Below are positions 1 through 5,991 of a stretch of DNA of 6,883 nucleotides, piece by piece; within the stretch, counting starts at the first letter, position 1; each line of letters starts with the position of its first letter. Location of the stretch: assembly GCA_028711205.1 (NCBI GenBank), contig JAQTSP010000142.1, positions 1-6,883 on the forward strand, in the 5' to 3' direction. The translations under genes were made by a program, and so were the position numbers. This stretch comes from Eubacteriales bacterium (GTDB lineage Bacteria > Bacillota > Clostridia > Christensenellales > SZUA-584). A model generated the notes under the pieces. It saw only the letters and a program-made list of their open reading frames with translations, was not told the origin of the DNA and did not search any database.

Positions 1-1430
1 TCTTTATTAAGCAGTTCATTTACAACTATTTTTTCGTCCAACGGATATTTTACGGAACCGACTTCCTGATACGTCTCATGTCCCTTGCCTGCGAGTATAA
101 TGATGTCCCCGGGCAGGGCGTTGTCGATCGCGTATTTAATCGCTTCCCTTCTGTTTTCGATGCAGATATAAGGGCAATCCGTCTTCTTCATGCCGCTTTC
201 CACGGCGCTGATGATGTCATACGGATCTTCCGTCCTCGGATTGTCCGAAGTGATCACCGCGAACGTCGACAGCCGGCCTGCGATCTCACCCATGATCGGG
301 CGTTTCCCTTTGTCCCTGTCGCCGCCGCATCCGAACACCGGTATGATGCGTCCGCGCGCAAACGATTTGACCGTCAGCAGCGTGTTTTCAAGGCTGTCCG
401 GCGTATGCGCGTAGTCGAGTATGATCGTATACGGCCGATCTCCCGTTTCCAGCACCTCAAACCGTCCGGCCACGCCCGGCATCGCCTCAAGCCCCGTCTT
501 GATCGTCTCCAGGCTCTCATTTAATATCAGGCAGGCAGTGGCCGCTGCAAGCGAGTTATACACGCTGAAAATGCCGGGGATACCCAGCGCCAGCGGCAGC
601 ATCGCCTGAGCGCAGCAAAGATCGTATGTGACGCCCCGCGGCGTGATCTCGATGTTTTTAGCGTACACATCCGCTTTTTCCTTGATACCGTAGGTGCGCC
701 AGTCAATATCGATATCTTCCATCATATATGCCGCAGCGCCATCGTCGATATTGACCGCAGCGCGTTTTGACATAAAGAACAGTTTCTTTTTTGCCGCTTT
801 ATAGTTTTCAAACGTTTCGTGAAAATCGAGATGGTCCTGTGTTAAGTTCGTGAATACCGATACATCAAAGACGATACCCGCGACGCGGTCAAGTGAGAGC
901 GAATGGGACGACACTTCCATGACGACCGCAACACAGCCTTCATCGGCCATACGCCCAAGGAGCGCAAACAGATCGGGCGATTCGGGCGTTGTGCGCTCTG
1001 TCGCAATCTCCTGCCGTCCGATCATGTTGAGTATCGTGCCGATCAGGCCCGTCTTTTTGCCCGAGGCCTCGAGCACAGATTTGATCATATAGGTGGTCGT
1101 CGTTTTACCGTTTGTGCCGGTTAAGCCGATCATCGTCATCGCTTCGTCCGGTTTACCGTAAAACACCCGGGAAATATGTGCCATCGCCATTCTTGCATCA
1201 TCCACAAGTATCTGCGGCACATCGATATCCAGCGCCCGCGTAACCATCAGCGCCGCGGCGCCGTTCTCTACCGCACTCCCGGCATATGTGTGGCCGTCCG
1301 TTTTATAGCCGCTAATGCAGAAAAAGAGCGCACCATCGCTCACTTTTCTTGAATCGTATTCGACGCTTGTGATATCGACTTCCGAGTTGCCGATGATATG
1401 CATGCCATCGCACAAATCCGCTAACTTCAA
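1..1430 (-). CDS. murE: UDP-N-acetylmuramoyl-tripeptide synthetase MurE (meso-DAP-adding type), 3' end cut by window
   Basis: Cytoplasmic Mur ligase that uses ATP to add the third stem-peptide residue to UDP-MurNAc-L-Ala-D-Glu. I translated 476 codons with no internal stop; the family is usually about 480-510 residues, so only the last few residues and the stop codon are missing. Visible motifs: an N-terminal MurE domain (SVEYDSRKV near residue 22), the ATP P-loop TGTNGKTT (104-111), EVSSHSL and TNLTQDHLDFH in the central domain, LDYAHTPDSLE, DNPR (396-399) and GKGHE (448-452). DNPR is the motif of meso-diaminopimelate-adding enzymes; lysine-adding enzymes differ at the arginine. I chose the TTG start because GGGAGG lies 7 bases upstream and the resulting MKLADL resembles known MurE starts. 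An in-frame ATG at 1445 (MGGFLLKLADL) is the alternative, but it has a poorer ribosome site. The gene follows the PBP gene by 84 bp and appears to have its own promoter. Confidence 0.96.
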   Translation of the reverse strand, partial: MKLADLCDGMHIIGNSEVDITSVEYDSRKVSDGALFFCISGYKTDGHTYAGSAVENGAAALMVTRALDIDVPQILVDDARMAMAHISRVFYGKPDEAMTMIGLTGTNGKTTTTYMIKSVLEASGKKTGLIGTILNMIGRQEIATERTTPESPDLFALLGRMADEGCVAVVMEVSSHSLSLDRVAGIVFDVSVFTNLTQDHLDFHETFENYKAAKKKLFFMSKRAAVNIDDGAAAYMMEDIDIDWRTYGIKEKADVYAKNIEITPRGVTYDLCCAQAMLPLALGIPGIFSVYNSLAAATACLILNESLETIKTGLEAMPGVAGRFEVLETGDRPYTIILDYAHTPDSLENTLLTVKSFARGRIIPVFGCGGDRDKGKRPIMGEIAGRLSTFAVITSDNPRTEDPYDIISAVESGMKKTDCPYICIENRREAIKYAIDNALPGDIIILAGKGHETYQEVGSVKYPLDEKIVVNELLNK

Positions 1431-1437
1431 TAAAAAT

Positions 1438-1443
1438 CCTCCC
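1438..1443 (-). promoter_or_regulatory. Ribosome binding site that fixes the murE TTG start
   Basis: The minus strand reads GGGAGG, then the 7-base spacer ATTTTTA, then TTG. This spacing is near ideal. It favours the TTG at 1430 over the in-frame ATG at 1445, which would place the Shine-Dalgarno sequence inside the coding region. Confidence 0.75.
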
Positions 1444-1452
1444 ATGCATTAC

Positions 1453-1467
1453 AATCCTTTGAGGATT
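1453..1467. repeat. Perfect 6-bp inverted repeat across the murE -10/+1 region
   Basis: AATCCT and AGGATT form a perfect inverted repeat with a 3-base centre. It overlaps the last bases of the predicted -10 element and the predicted transcription start. No T-tract follows on either strand, so it does not look like a terminator. It could be an operator half-site pair or a small 5' leader hairpin, or it could be chance. Confidence 0.4.
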
Positions 1468-1493
1468 ATATCATACCAAATAAAGATTGTAAC
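1465..1493 (-). promoter_or_regulatory. Extended -10 promoter for murE
   Basis: The minus strand shows GTTACA (1493-1488, four of six matches to TTGACA), a 17-base spacer, and a perfect TATAAT (1470-1465) preceded by TGA, which gives an extended -10 TGnTATAAT. Transcription should start near 1458, leaving a leader of about 28 bases before the TTG start. This suggests that murE and genes downstream can be expressed independently of the PBP gene. It is a sequence match only, with no experimental support. Confidence 0.65.
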
Positions 1494-1514
1494 GAAAAAA
1501 ATTGTATCGGTGTT

Positions 1515-3632
1515 CTATCCGTCCGGATCACGGAACTCGACCCTGACCACGGAGTTTTCCTCCACGATCTCTCCGGCCGACGGGCTTTGATATGTCGCGA
1601 TGCCCTGGCCGTCTATGGACAGCGTTAAATGGCATTCTTCCAGTGCCGCGGCGGCCTCCATGACGGTCTTGCCTGTTAGATCCGGCACAACCACCATACC
1701 CTCGGTCTCATCATACCCTGTCTTTGTCTCCATATACAGCCATACCATCGTGCCCTTATCCACATCTTCACCGGGCGCGGGAAGCTGACCCGTCACGTCG
1801 CCTGTGCCGTCGAAAAGGTACGAAAGCCCGGCTGCGTCGAGCGCGTCCGCTGCATCGGCCGCCGACATGCCCGCCACATCCGGCACGGCCACCTGCGCTA
1901 ATTCTCCGGCTTCGCCGTAATCCGGCATAATGCCCATATACTGAAGAGATTCTTCGAGTACCTGCCTCACATACGGCGCTGCCACGACGCTGCCGAAATC
2001 GACCGCGACATCCGGCTCGTCAATGATGATCAGTACGGCAATCTCCGGGTCGTCCGCCGGTGCGAACGCGATAAATGACGCGATATGTTTATCGGTCATC
2101 ACGTTGCCGTCGTCGTCATACTTTTGCGCGGTACCCGTCTTGCCGCCGATTCTGTACCCCGGGATATAGCAGTTACTTCCGCTGCCTTCCGTGACGACGC
2201 TTTCGAGTATGTCGCGCATGATCGCCGACGTTTCTTCACTGATCGGCTGCGACACGACTGTCGGCTCATATTCTTCTATATAGTTTCCGTCGCTGTCGCA
2301 TATGCCATGGACAAGCAGCGGTTGATATAAAAAACCGCCGTTCACCACTGCGCAGAATGAGGAGATCAGCTGCAGCGGCGTCACGGCTATAGATTGCCCG
2401 AACGCAATGCGGGCGAGGTCACGATCTGTCACATATTTTTCCGGCATGATAATACCTGCGCCGTCGGAAGGGAATGTGATCCCCGTTTCCTGTCCAAAAC
2501 CAAATTCGTATATATAATCGTAAAACGTTTCTGTCTCCATCAATAGAGCCATCTGCATGAACGCGACGTTGCATGAGTTCTGCACCGCCTCGTACAGCGT
2601 CTGCTGTCCGTGAGAGTTCGGGTACCGCCAGCACTTGATCTGCTGCCCATCGACGATTTTATAGCCCGGACAATAAAATTCCGTATCAACGGTTACCGCG
2701 CCGCTGTCGAGCGCCGCTGCCAGCGTGACCACTTTAAATGTCGATCCCGGCTCATACGCGTCGACGAGGATCTTGTTTCTGGTCATCTCGGTCAGCGCCT
2801 CGATATCGTCTCGCGGCACGTCGTTCAAGTCATAATCGGGTATGTTGGCGATCGCCAGTATCTCACCCGTATCAGGGTCCATCACGATGCCGTACGCGCT
2901 TTCGGCGTTCTGCTGGTAATATGCTTCCTCAAGCGCCTGTTCCAAAAAGCTCTGTATTATCTCGTCGATGCAGAGATCGACATTGTATCCGTCGACCGCC
3001 GCGATGTAATCCACTTCTCCAAGCGCGATCTCGCGTCCCGCGCTGTCCGTTTCGGACACGATGCTGCCATCCTGCCCCGCAAGGTATTTTTCGAAATAAG
3101 CCTCGATCCCCTCCTGGCCTATGCCGTCGACCGATGTAAATCCGAGCGTCTGTGTGAGAAACGAACTGTTTGTATAATACCTTTTAACATCGACGGTAAA
3201 GTACACGCCCGGCAGATTGAGCTTGCGGATTTCGTCCGCAACGTCGTTTGTGATCTGCCTTGCAAGCCAGACCTCGGATTTCGTTTCATCCGTCGCCTTT
3301 TTTCTCACCGTCTCTTCGTCCATATCCAGCATCTCGGCCAGCACGCTGACGATCGCGTCCACATTGCCCTTCGCGACCTCGGCCGGCCGCAGAACCACAG
3401 TCTGCGCCGTCGCGCTCTGCGCCAGTACATTGCCGTTCCGGTCGCGAATATCGCCTCTTTTCGCCGAAACGATCAGATCCCTCGTTTGCTGAATCAGCGC
3501 CTTTTCCTGAAGTTCTTCGCCCTGAACAAAAACGATGATGCCCATCTTCACAGCCAGTCCAAAAAACAATACGATGATTGTTGTCATTAAAAAAAGAAGC
3601 CGTTTTTTTGCTTTAAGAGTGGGCAACGTCAC
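1515..3632 (-). CDS. spoVD: Class B penicillin-binding protein with two PASTA domains (SpoVD/PBP2B type)
   Basis: Membrane-anchored D,D-transpeptidase that crosslinks peptidoglycan at the septum or in the spore cortex. The 705-residue protein has a short basic N-terminus, one transmembrane anchor (about 12-36) and a PBP dimerisation domain (about 50-205, starting RGDIRDRNG). The transpeptidase domain carries all three catalytic motifs: STFK (nucleophile S297, K300), SCN (353-355) and KTGT (498-501). Two PASTA repeats follow (about 580-636 and 646-700). Three cysteines (C321, C334, C354) lie between the nucleophile and the SxN motif; the last two match the spacing I recall for the redox-sensitive pair of Bacillus subtilis SpoVD. 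That is why I prefer SpoVD to vegetative PBP2B, although the vegetative role cannot be excluded. The GTG start has AGGAGG (3646-3641) 8 bases upstream. The gene sits 42 bp after the ftsL-like gene, consistent with one transcript. Confidence 0.9.
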   Translation of the reverse strand: MTLPTLKAKKRLLFLMTTIIVLFFGLAVKMGIIVFVQGEELQEKALIQQTRDLIVSAKRGDIRDRNGNVLAQSATAQTVVLRPAEVAKGNVDAIVSVLAEMLDMDEETVRKKATDETKSEVWLARQITNDVADEIRKLNLPGVYFTVDVKRYYTNSSFLTQTLGFTSVDGIGQEGIEAYFEKYLAGQDGSIVSETDSAGREIALGEVDYIAAVDGYNVDLCIDEIIQSFLEQALEEAYYQQNAESAYGIVMDPDTGEILAIANIPDYDLNDVPRDDIEALTEMTRNKILVDAYEPGSTFKVVTLAAALDSGAVTVDTEFYCPGYKIVDGQQIKCWRYPNSHGQQTLYEAVQNSCNVAFMQMALLMETETFYDYIYEFGFGQETGITFPSDGAGIIMPEKYVTDRDLARIAFGQSIAVTPLQLISSFCAVVNGGFLYQPLLVHGICDSDGNYIEEYEPTVVSQPISEETSAIMRDILESVVTEGSGSNCYIPGYRIGGKTGTAQKYDDDGNVMTDKHIASFIAFAPADDPEIAVLIIIDEPDVAVDFGSVVAAPYVRQVLEESLQYMGIMPDYGEAGELAQVAVPDVAGMSAADAADALDAAGLSYLFDGTGDVTGQLPAPGEDVDKGTMVWLYMETKTGYDETEGMVVVPDLTGKTVMEAAAALEECHLTLSIDGQGIATYQSPSAGEIVEENSVVRVEFRDPDG

Positions 3633-3640
3633 CTTGCCAC

Positions 3641-3646
3641 CCTCCT
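3641..3646 (-). promoter_or_regulatory. Strong ribosome binding site for the PBP/spoVD GTG start
   Basis: A full AGGAGG lies 8 bases before the GTG codon at 3632-3630. It supports this GTG over the nearby out-of-frame ATG just upstream. The rest of the 42-bp gap behind the ftsL-like gene shows no terminator and no convincing promoter. Confidence 0.75.
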
Positions 3647-3674
3647 TTACGCATCGTTATCTGTTTATCGGCCA

Positions 3675-4121
3675 TCAGCCGCTTGCATCAATATATATGA
3701 CCTGGTCCTGATTCGGATATGTCATCCCAAGCGCGTCGCGCGCTGTGTCCTGAACGTACTCCAGGTCGTCTCTGAGCTCAATATCTATCTGTAGCGCTTC
3801 GATCTTTGACTCTATCTCTTCGATGTTTTGCTCGATCTCATTGTTTGCCGCGCCAACCTGGCAGATGGCCGCATACCTCGACACAAGCAGTGCCATCGCG
3901 CCAAACGCGACCATGATCACAAATATCGTCGTAAAAAGCCCGGCGCGTACGCGCTTAACTTCTTTTTTGGCCACTTTGGCCGGCTGAGCGACTTTTTTCT
4001 TCGCAAAACCACTATTAATATATGCGACATTGCCCTCCATTTTGACAATTCTTTTTTTTGGAGGGTTGTTTCTTTGGCCAACGTATGTTTTCCTCGGTGC
4101 GGTTTTTTGTGCGGTTTGCAT
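3675..4121 (-). CDS. ftsL: FtsL/DivIC-like septum formation protein
   Basis: Small single-pass division protein of the kind that joins the FtsL-DivIC(FtsB)-DivIB(FtsQ) complex and links the divisome to septal transpeptidases. From the chosen start it has 148 residues: a long lysine/arginine-rich cytoplasmic tail (about 1-60), one transmembrane helix (about 62-84), an outside coiled coil rich in E, I and L (about 90-120), and a C-terminal block with ARDALGM and QVIYID, typical of the FtsL/DivIC family. Identity rests on this topology and on its position between rsmH and a class B PBP, since FtsL proteins conserve little sequence. A GTG at 4133 would add four residues and overlap the rsmH stop by one base. 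However, GGAGG (4131-4127) overlaps that GTG and is well placed only for the ATG codons, best for the one at 4121 (5-base spacing) and next for 4124. The gene is translationally close-coupled to rsmH. Confidence 0.85.
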   Translation of the reverse strand: MQTAQKTAPRKTYVGQRNNPPKKRIVKMEGNVAYINSGFAKKKVAQPAKVAKKEVKRVRAGLFTTIFVIMVAFGAMALLVSRYAAICQVGAANNEIEQNIEEIESKIEALQIDIELRDDLEYVQDTARDALGMTYPNQDQVIYIDASG

Positions 4122-4126
4122 CATAG

Positions 4127-4131
4127 CCTCC
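4127..4131 (-). promoter_or_regulatory. Ribosome binding site that decides the ftsL start
   Basis: GGAGG lies immediately downstream of the rsmH stop codon and 5 bases before the ATG at 4121 (2 bases before the ATG at 4124). Because it overlaps the upstream GTG (4133-4131), that GTG is unlikely to be the true start even though it gives a longer frame. Confidence 0.65.
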
Positions 4132-4132
4132 A

Positions 4133-5065
4133 CTATCTGCGTGCTTCAAAAATGCGAAGCTTGGCGCTTCTTGCTCTGCTGTTTTGCTCAACCTCCGTGA
4201 TTGAAGGCAACACCGGCTTTTTTGTGATCACTTTACCCATAGAAACCTTGCCGCATACGCATACGGGAAAACTCTTAGGGCATTCGCAAGGATCCGCAAA
4301 ACGCCTGAATTCCTGTTTGACGATTCTATCTTCCAAAGAGTGAAAGGTAATGACCGCAATCCTTGCTTTGTTTTCCAGCGCCTGTACAAAACCAAAGAGC
4401 GCCTCGCGCAGAGCGTCGAGCTCTCCGTTCACTTCGATCCTCAGCGCCTGAAAACTTCGCCGCGCAGGATGAGGGCCATCTCTGCGGGCGCCGCTTGGAA
4501 CTGCTTTTTTGATAACCTCTACAAGATGTCCGGTGGTTATAATGGGCCGATCGCTTCGTTCCCTCACAATGAACTCGGCGATCCTCGCGGCCCATCTTTC
4601 CTCACCGTAATCTCGCAGTATTCGCTCAAGATCTTCTTGCGCATAGCTATTGACTATGTCTGCGGCGCATGTTTTATCTTTTATGTTCATGCGCATGTCA
4701 AGCCTTGAGTCCAGGTTATATGAAAACCCCCTCATACATTGGTCCAGCTGGAACGAGCTGACCCCAAGGTCTATCACCGCTCCGTCTATTCCATCTATAT
4801 TAAGCATACAAAGTATCTCTTTGATATGCTTAAAATCATCGTGTACATATACTGTGTTGCCGCTGAATTCCTTCAGCCTTTCCTTTGACACATTAATCGC
4901 GTATTCGTCCTTATCGATACCAACCAGCCGGCCACCGGGCGTGATTTTCTCCAGTATCGCCTCAGAATGGCCGCCGCCCCCGAGTGTACCGTCGACCACT
5001 GTCATGCCGGGGCGAAGATTCAATGCGTCGATCGTCTCTTTCAGCAATACTGACGTATGCGCCAT
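4133..5065 (-). CDS. rsmH: 16S rRNA (cytosine1402-N4)-methyltransferase RsmH (MraW)
   Basis: S-adenosylmethionine-dependent enzyme that methylates N4 of C1402 in 16S rRNA, at the ribosomal P site. The 310-residue length is normal for the family. Diagnostic motifs: N-terminal HTSVLLKE, the SAM-binding DGTLGGGGHS (25-34), GIDKD (49-53), DLGVSS (99-104), LDMRM (122-126), HPARRSFQALRIEVN (199-213), FHSLEDRIVK (241-250) and C-terminal NSRARSAKLR (295-304). Cysteines 260, 262, 269 and 271 form the C-x-C...C-x-C cluster common near the C-terminus of RsmH. The ATG start lies 2 bases after the mraZ stop and has only a weak GGGA upstream, so translation is probably coupled to mraZ. The TAG stop meets the ftsL-like gene directly. 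Confidence 0.98.
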   Translation of the reverse strand: MAHTSVLLKETIDALNLRPGMTVVDGTLGGGGHSEAILEKITPGGRLVGIDKDEYAINVSKERLKEFSGNTVYVHDDFKHIKEILCMLNIDGIDGAVIDLGVSSFQLDQCMRGFSYNLDSRLDMRMNIKDKTCAADIVNSYAQEDLERILRDYGEERWAARIAEFIVRERSDRPIITTGHLVEVIKKAVPSGARRDGPHPARRSFQALRIEVNGELDALREALFGFVQALENKARIAVITFHSLEDRIVKQEFRRFADPCECPKSFPVCVCGKVSMGKVITKKPVLPSITEVEQNSRARSAKLRIFEARR

Positions 5066-5067
5066 CG

Positions 5068-5508
5068 CTATATCCCGAATATCGAAAGTTCGGACATCGC
5101 GGCGTTTTCATCTTCGGGCATGTCGTCAAGGTAGCCCTGCCACTTTTCTTTCGCCCATATCTCCGCACGGTATGACGCGCCGATCGTTACGACCTCTTTG
5201 TCGATGCCCACGCGCTCACGGAGCAGCTGCGGCAAAAGCACACGCCCCTGTTTATCCGGTTCGCACTTGCACGCATTCGAGAATATCATGCGGACGTAGC
5301 GCTGTGCATTAATATTTGTCTGCGGTATCGCGTTGAGTTTGTCAGCAAACTTCTGCCATTCATCTTGGGAATACATCAGGAGGCAATCGCTTGTCAGGCA
5401 GGTAATATAAAACGGGTCGCCCAGTTCCATGCGCATCTTCGACGGAACCGCAAGCCGGCCTTTTTCATCGACATTATGTATGTATGTCCCGATCAGCGAG
5501 CCTTTCAC
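5068..5508 (-). CDS. mraZ: Transcriptional regulator MraZ
   Basis: DNA-binding regulator of the dcw cluster, built from two AbrB/SpoVT-like swapped-hairpin domains that assemble into a ring. Both repeats carry the signature: DEKGRLAVPSKMR (14-26) and DKQGRVLLPQLLRE (85-98). The 146 residues match the usual 140-150. In Escherichia coli MraZ represses its own operon by binding TGGGN repeats upstream of mraZ, and an array of this kind is present here at 5632-5578. The start is GTG, giving MKGSLIGTYIHNVDEKGR, the length of N-terminus expected for the family. GGGGG (5519-5515) lies 6 bases upstream of it. An overlapping ATG at 5510 is followed at once by TGA and cannot encode the protein. Confidence 0.97.
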   Translation of the reverse strand: MKGSLIGTYIHNVDEKGRLAVPSKMRMELGDPFYITCLTSDCLLMYSQDEWQKFADKLNAIPQTNINAQRYVRMIFSNACKCEPDKQGRVLLPQLLRERVGIDKEVVTIGASYRAEIWAKEKWQGYLDDMPEDENAAMSELSIFGI

Positions 5509-5514
5509 ATGCTA

Positions 5515-5519
5515 CCCCC
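5515..5519 (-). promoter_or_regulatory. Ribosome binding site of mraZ, next to an ATG-TGA start-stop element
   Basis: GGGGG followed by TAGCAT precedes the GTG start with 6-base spacing. The bases ATGTGA at 5510-5505 contain an ATG directly followed by TGA, overlapping the GTG. The same Shine-Dalgarno sequence could therefore also load ribosomes at a start-stop codon pair. Confidence 0.55.
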
Positions 5520-5577
5520 AAGCGCCCTTATATACCGGCGGCTCTTCGCCAAAACGTCCGCCAAGATGGGCTGAATA

Positions 5578-5632
5578 ACCAACACTTCACCACATATATC
5601 CTTTAGTCACCACAGTTACCCATTTTTCCCCA
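5578..5632 (-). promoter_or_regulatory. MraZ binding array: six pentamers at exact 10-bp period
   Basis: Read on the minus strand, the region gives TGGGG (5632-5628), TGGGT (5622-5618), TGGTG (5612-5608), AGGAT (5602-5598), TGGTG (5592-5588) and TTGGT (5582-5578), each separated by exactly five bases. The published MraZ site in Escherichia coli consists of TGGGN repeats separated by five bases. The first two units match TGGGN exactly; two others are TGGTG and two are degenerate. A 10-bp period puts every unit on the same face of the helix, as expected for neighbouring subunits of a MraZ ring. The array ends 70 bp upstream of the mraZ start. Confidence 0.8.
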
Positions 5633-5734
5633 CTTAACTATTACTTTATTCGTTACTCATTTAATAATTCCTTCTATTTAATCAATATATTTTATAAAAA
5701 AATAAAAATATGTCTCCGGTGAATATTTATACAC

Positions 5735-5764
5735 AATATATGGTATAGAATGTATATTTGTCAG
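5735..5764 (-). promoter_or_regulatory. Candidate promoter of the mraZ operon
   Basis: CTGACA (5764-5759, five of six matches to the -35 consensus), an 18-base spacer and TATATT (5740-5735, five of six matches to the -10 consensus) lie 20 bp behind the upstream terminator. Transcription would start near 5728 and give a leader of about 220 bases containing the MraZ array. The surrounding 5633-5783 is very AT-rich with many -10-like words, so a closer promoter cannot be excluded. I found none with a good -35. Confidence 0.4.
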
Positions 5765-5783
5765 AATGTTTGTTCTTAATTCT

Positions 5784-5818
5784 AAAAAAAAATAAAAGAG
5801 ACCGCGTTTTGCAGTCTC
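5784..5818 (-). terminator. Intrinsic terminator of the VTC-DUF4956 operon
   Basis: On the minus strand, GAGAC (5818-5814) pairs with GTCTC (5802-5798). One A·C mismatch is followed by two further G-C pairs and a loop of about 5 bases. A near-continuous T-tract (TTTTATTTTTTTTT, 5797-5784) follows directly. On the plus strand no T-tract follows the hairpin, so it works toward low coordinates, ending upstream transcripts before the mraZ control region. Confidence 0.85.
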
Positions 5819-5837
5819 CTGAATATAAATAATAGTC

Positions 5838-5962
5838 TTATCCGGGCGTGACGCCATGTGCGTCAAGCACCCCGCCTTCGATCAGTAACGGGTGTATATC
5901 ATAAGGCCGCCAATAAAATCGACGCTCTCACCGTTTGTGGAAAATGCATATTCATACCACAT
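5838..5962 (-). pseudogene. Possible frameshifted C-terminal remnant of an unidentified gene
   Basis: Downstream of DUF4956 no intact gene is present, but two short coding-like pieces adjoin. From ATG at 5962 one frame reads 26 residues, including YEYAFSTNGESVDFIGG, and stops at TGA (5884-5882). In the next frame, overlapping its end, LLIEGGVLDAHGVTPG runs to TAA at 5840-5838, 20 bases before the terminator hairpin. A one-base slip near the ACACCCG at 5896-5890 would join them. Their composition looks protein-like and the stop-then-terminator arrangement fits the end of a third operon gene. There is no ribosome site before the ATG and I do not recognise the protein. Plain intergenic sequence is the alternative. 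Confidence 0.25.
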
Positions 5963-5964
5963 GG

Positions 5965-5976
5965 TGCATCGATGCA
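5965..5976. repeat. 12-bp perfect palindrome behind DUF4956
   Basis: TGCATCGATGCA is a perfect palindrome located 16 bp after the DUF4956 stop codon. It has no associated T-tract. It may be a protein-binding site or chance. Confidence 0.3.
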
Positions 5977-5991
5977 AAATCAATAGATGTA

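Noticed and set aside
1453..1467. Hairpin behind the PBP gene as a terminator
   Set aside because: The stem is short and AT-rich, and no T-run follows on the minus strand. It overlaps a promoter, so an operator or leader role is more likely than termination.
2610..3590. Plus-strand open frame of 326 codons opposite the PBP gene
   Set aside because: Antisense shadow of a well-supported PBP gene with all catalytic motifs; the arginine- and histidine-rich composition is typical of a mirrored frame, and there is no ribosome site.
4650..5312. Plus-strand open frame of 220 codons opposite rsmH and mraZ
   Set aside because: It spans two convincing minus-strand genes, has serine/arginine-rich shadow composition and no family resemblance.
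5849..5865. Inverted repeat TGACGC-CATGT-GCGTCA
   Set aside because: Perfect 6-bp stem, but without a T-tract on either strand and only 30 bp from the clear terminator; a second terminator is not supported.
5678..5866. 62-codon open frame on the minus strand across the terminator
   Set aside because: It runs through the terminator hairpin and its T-tract (giving KRGLFYFFLE) and the AT-rich promoter area, has no good ribosome site, and resembles no family.
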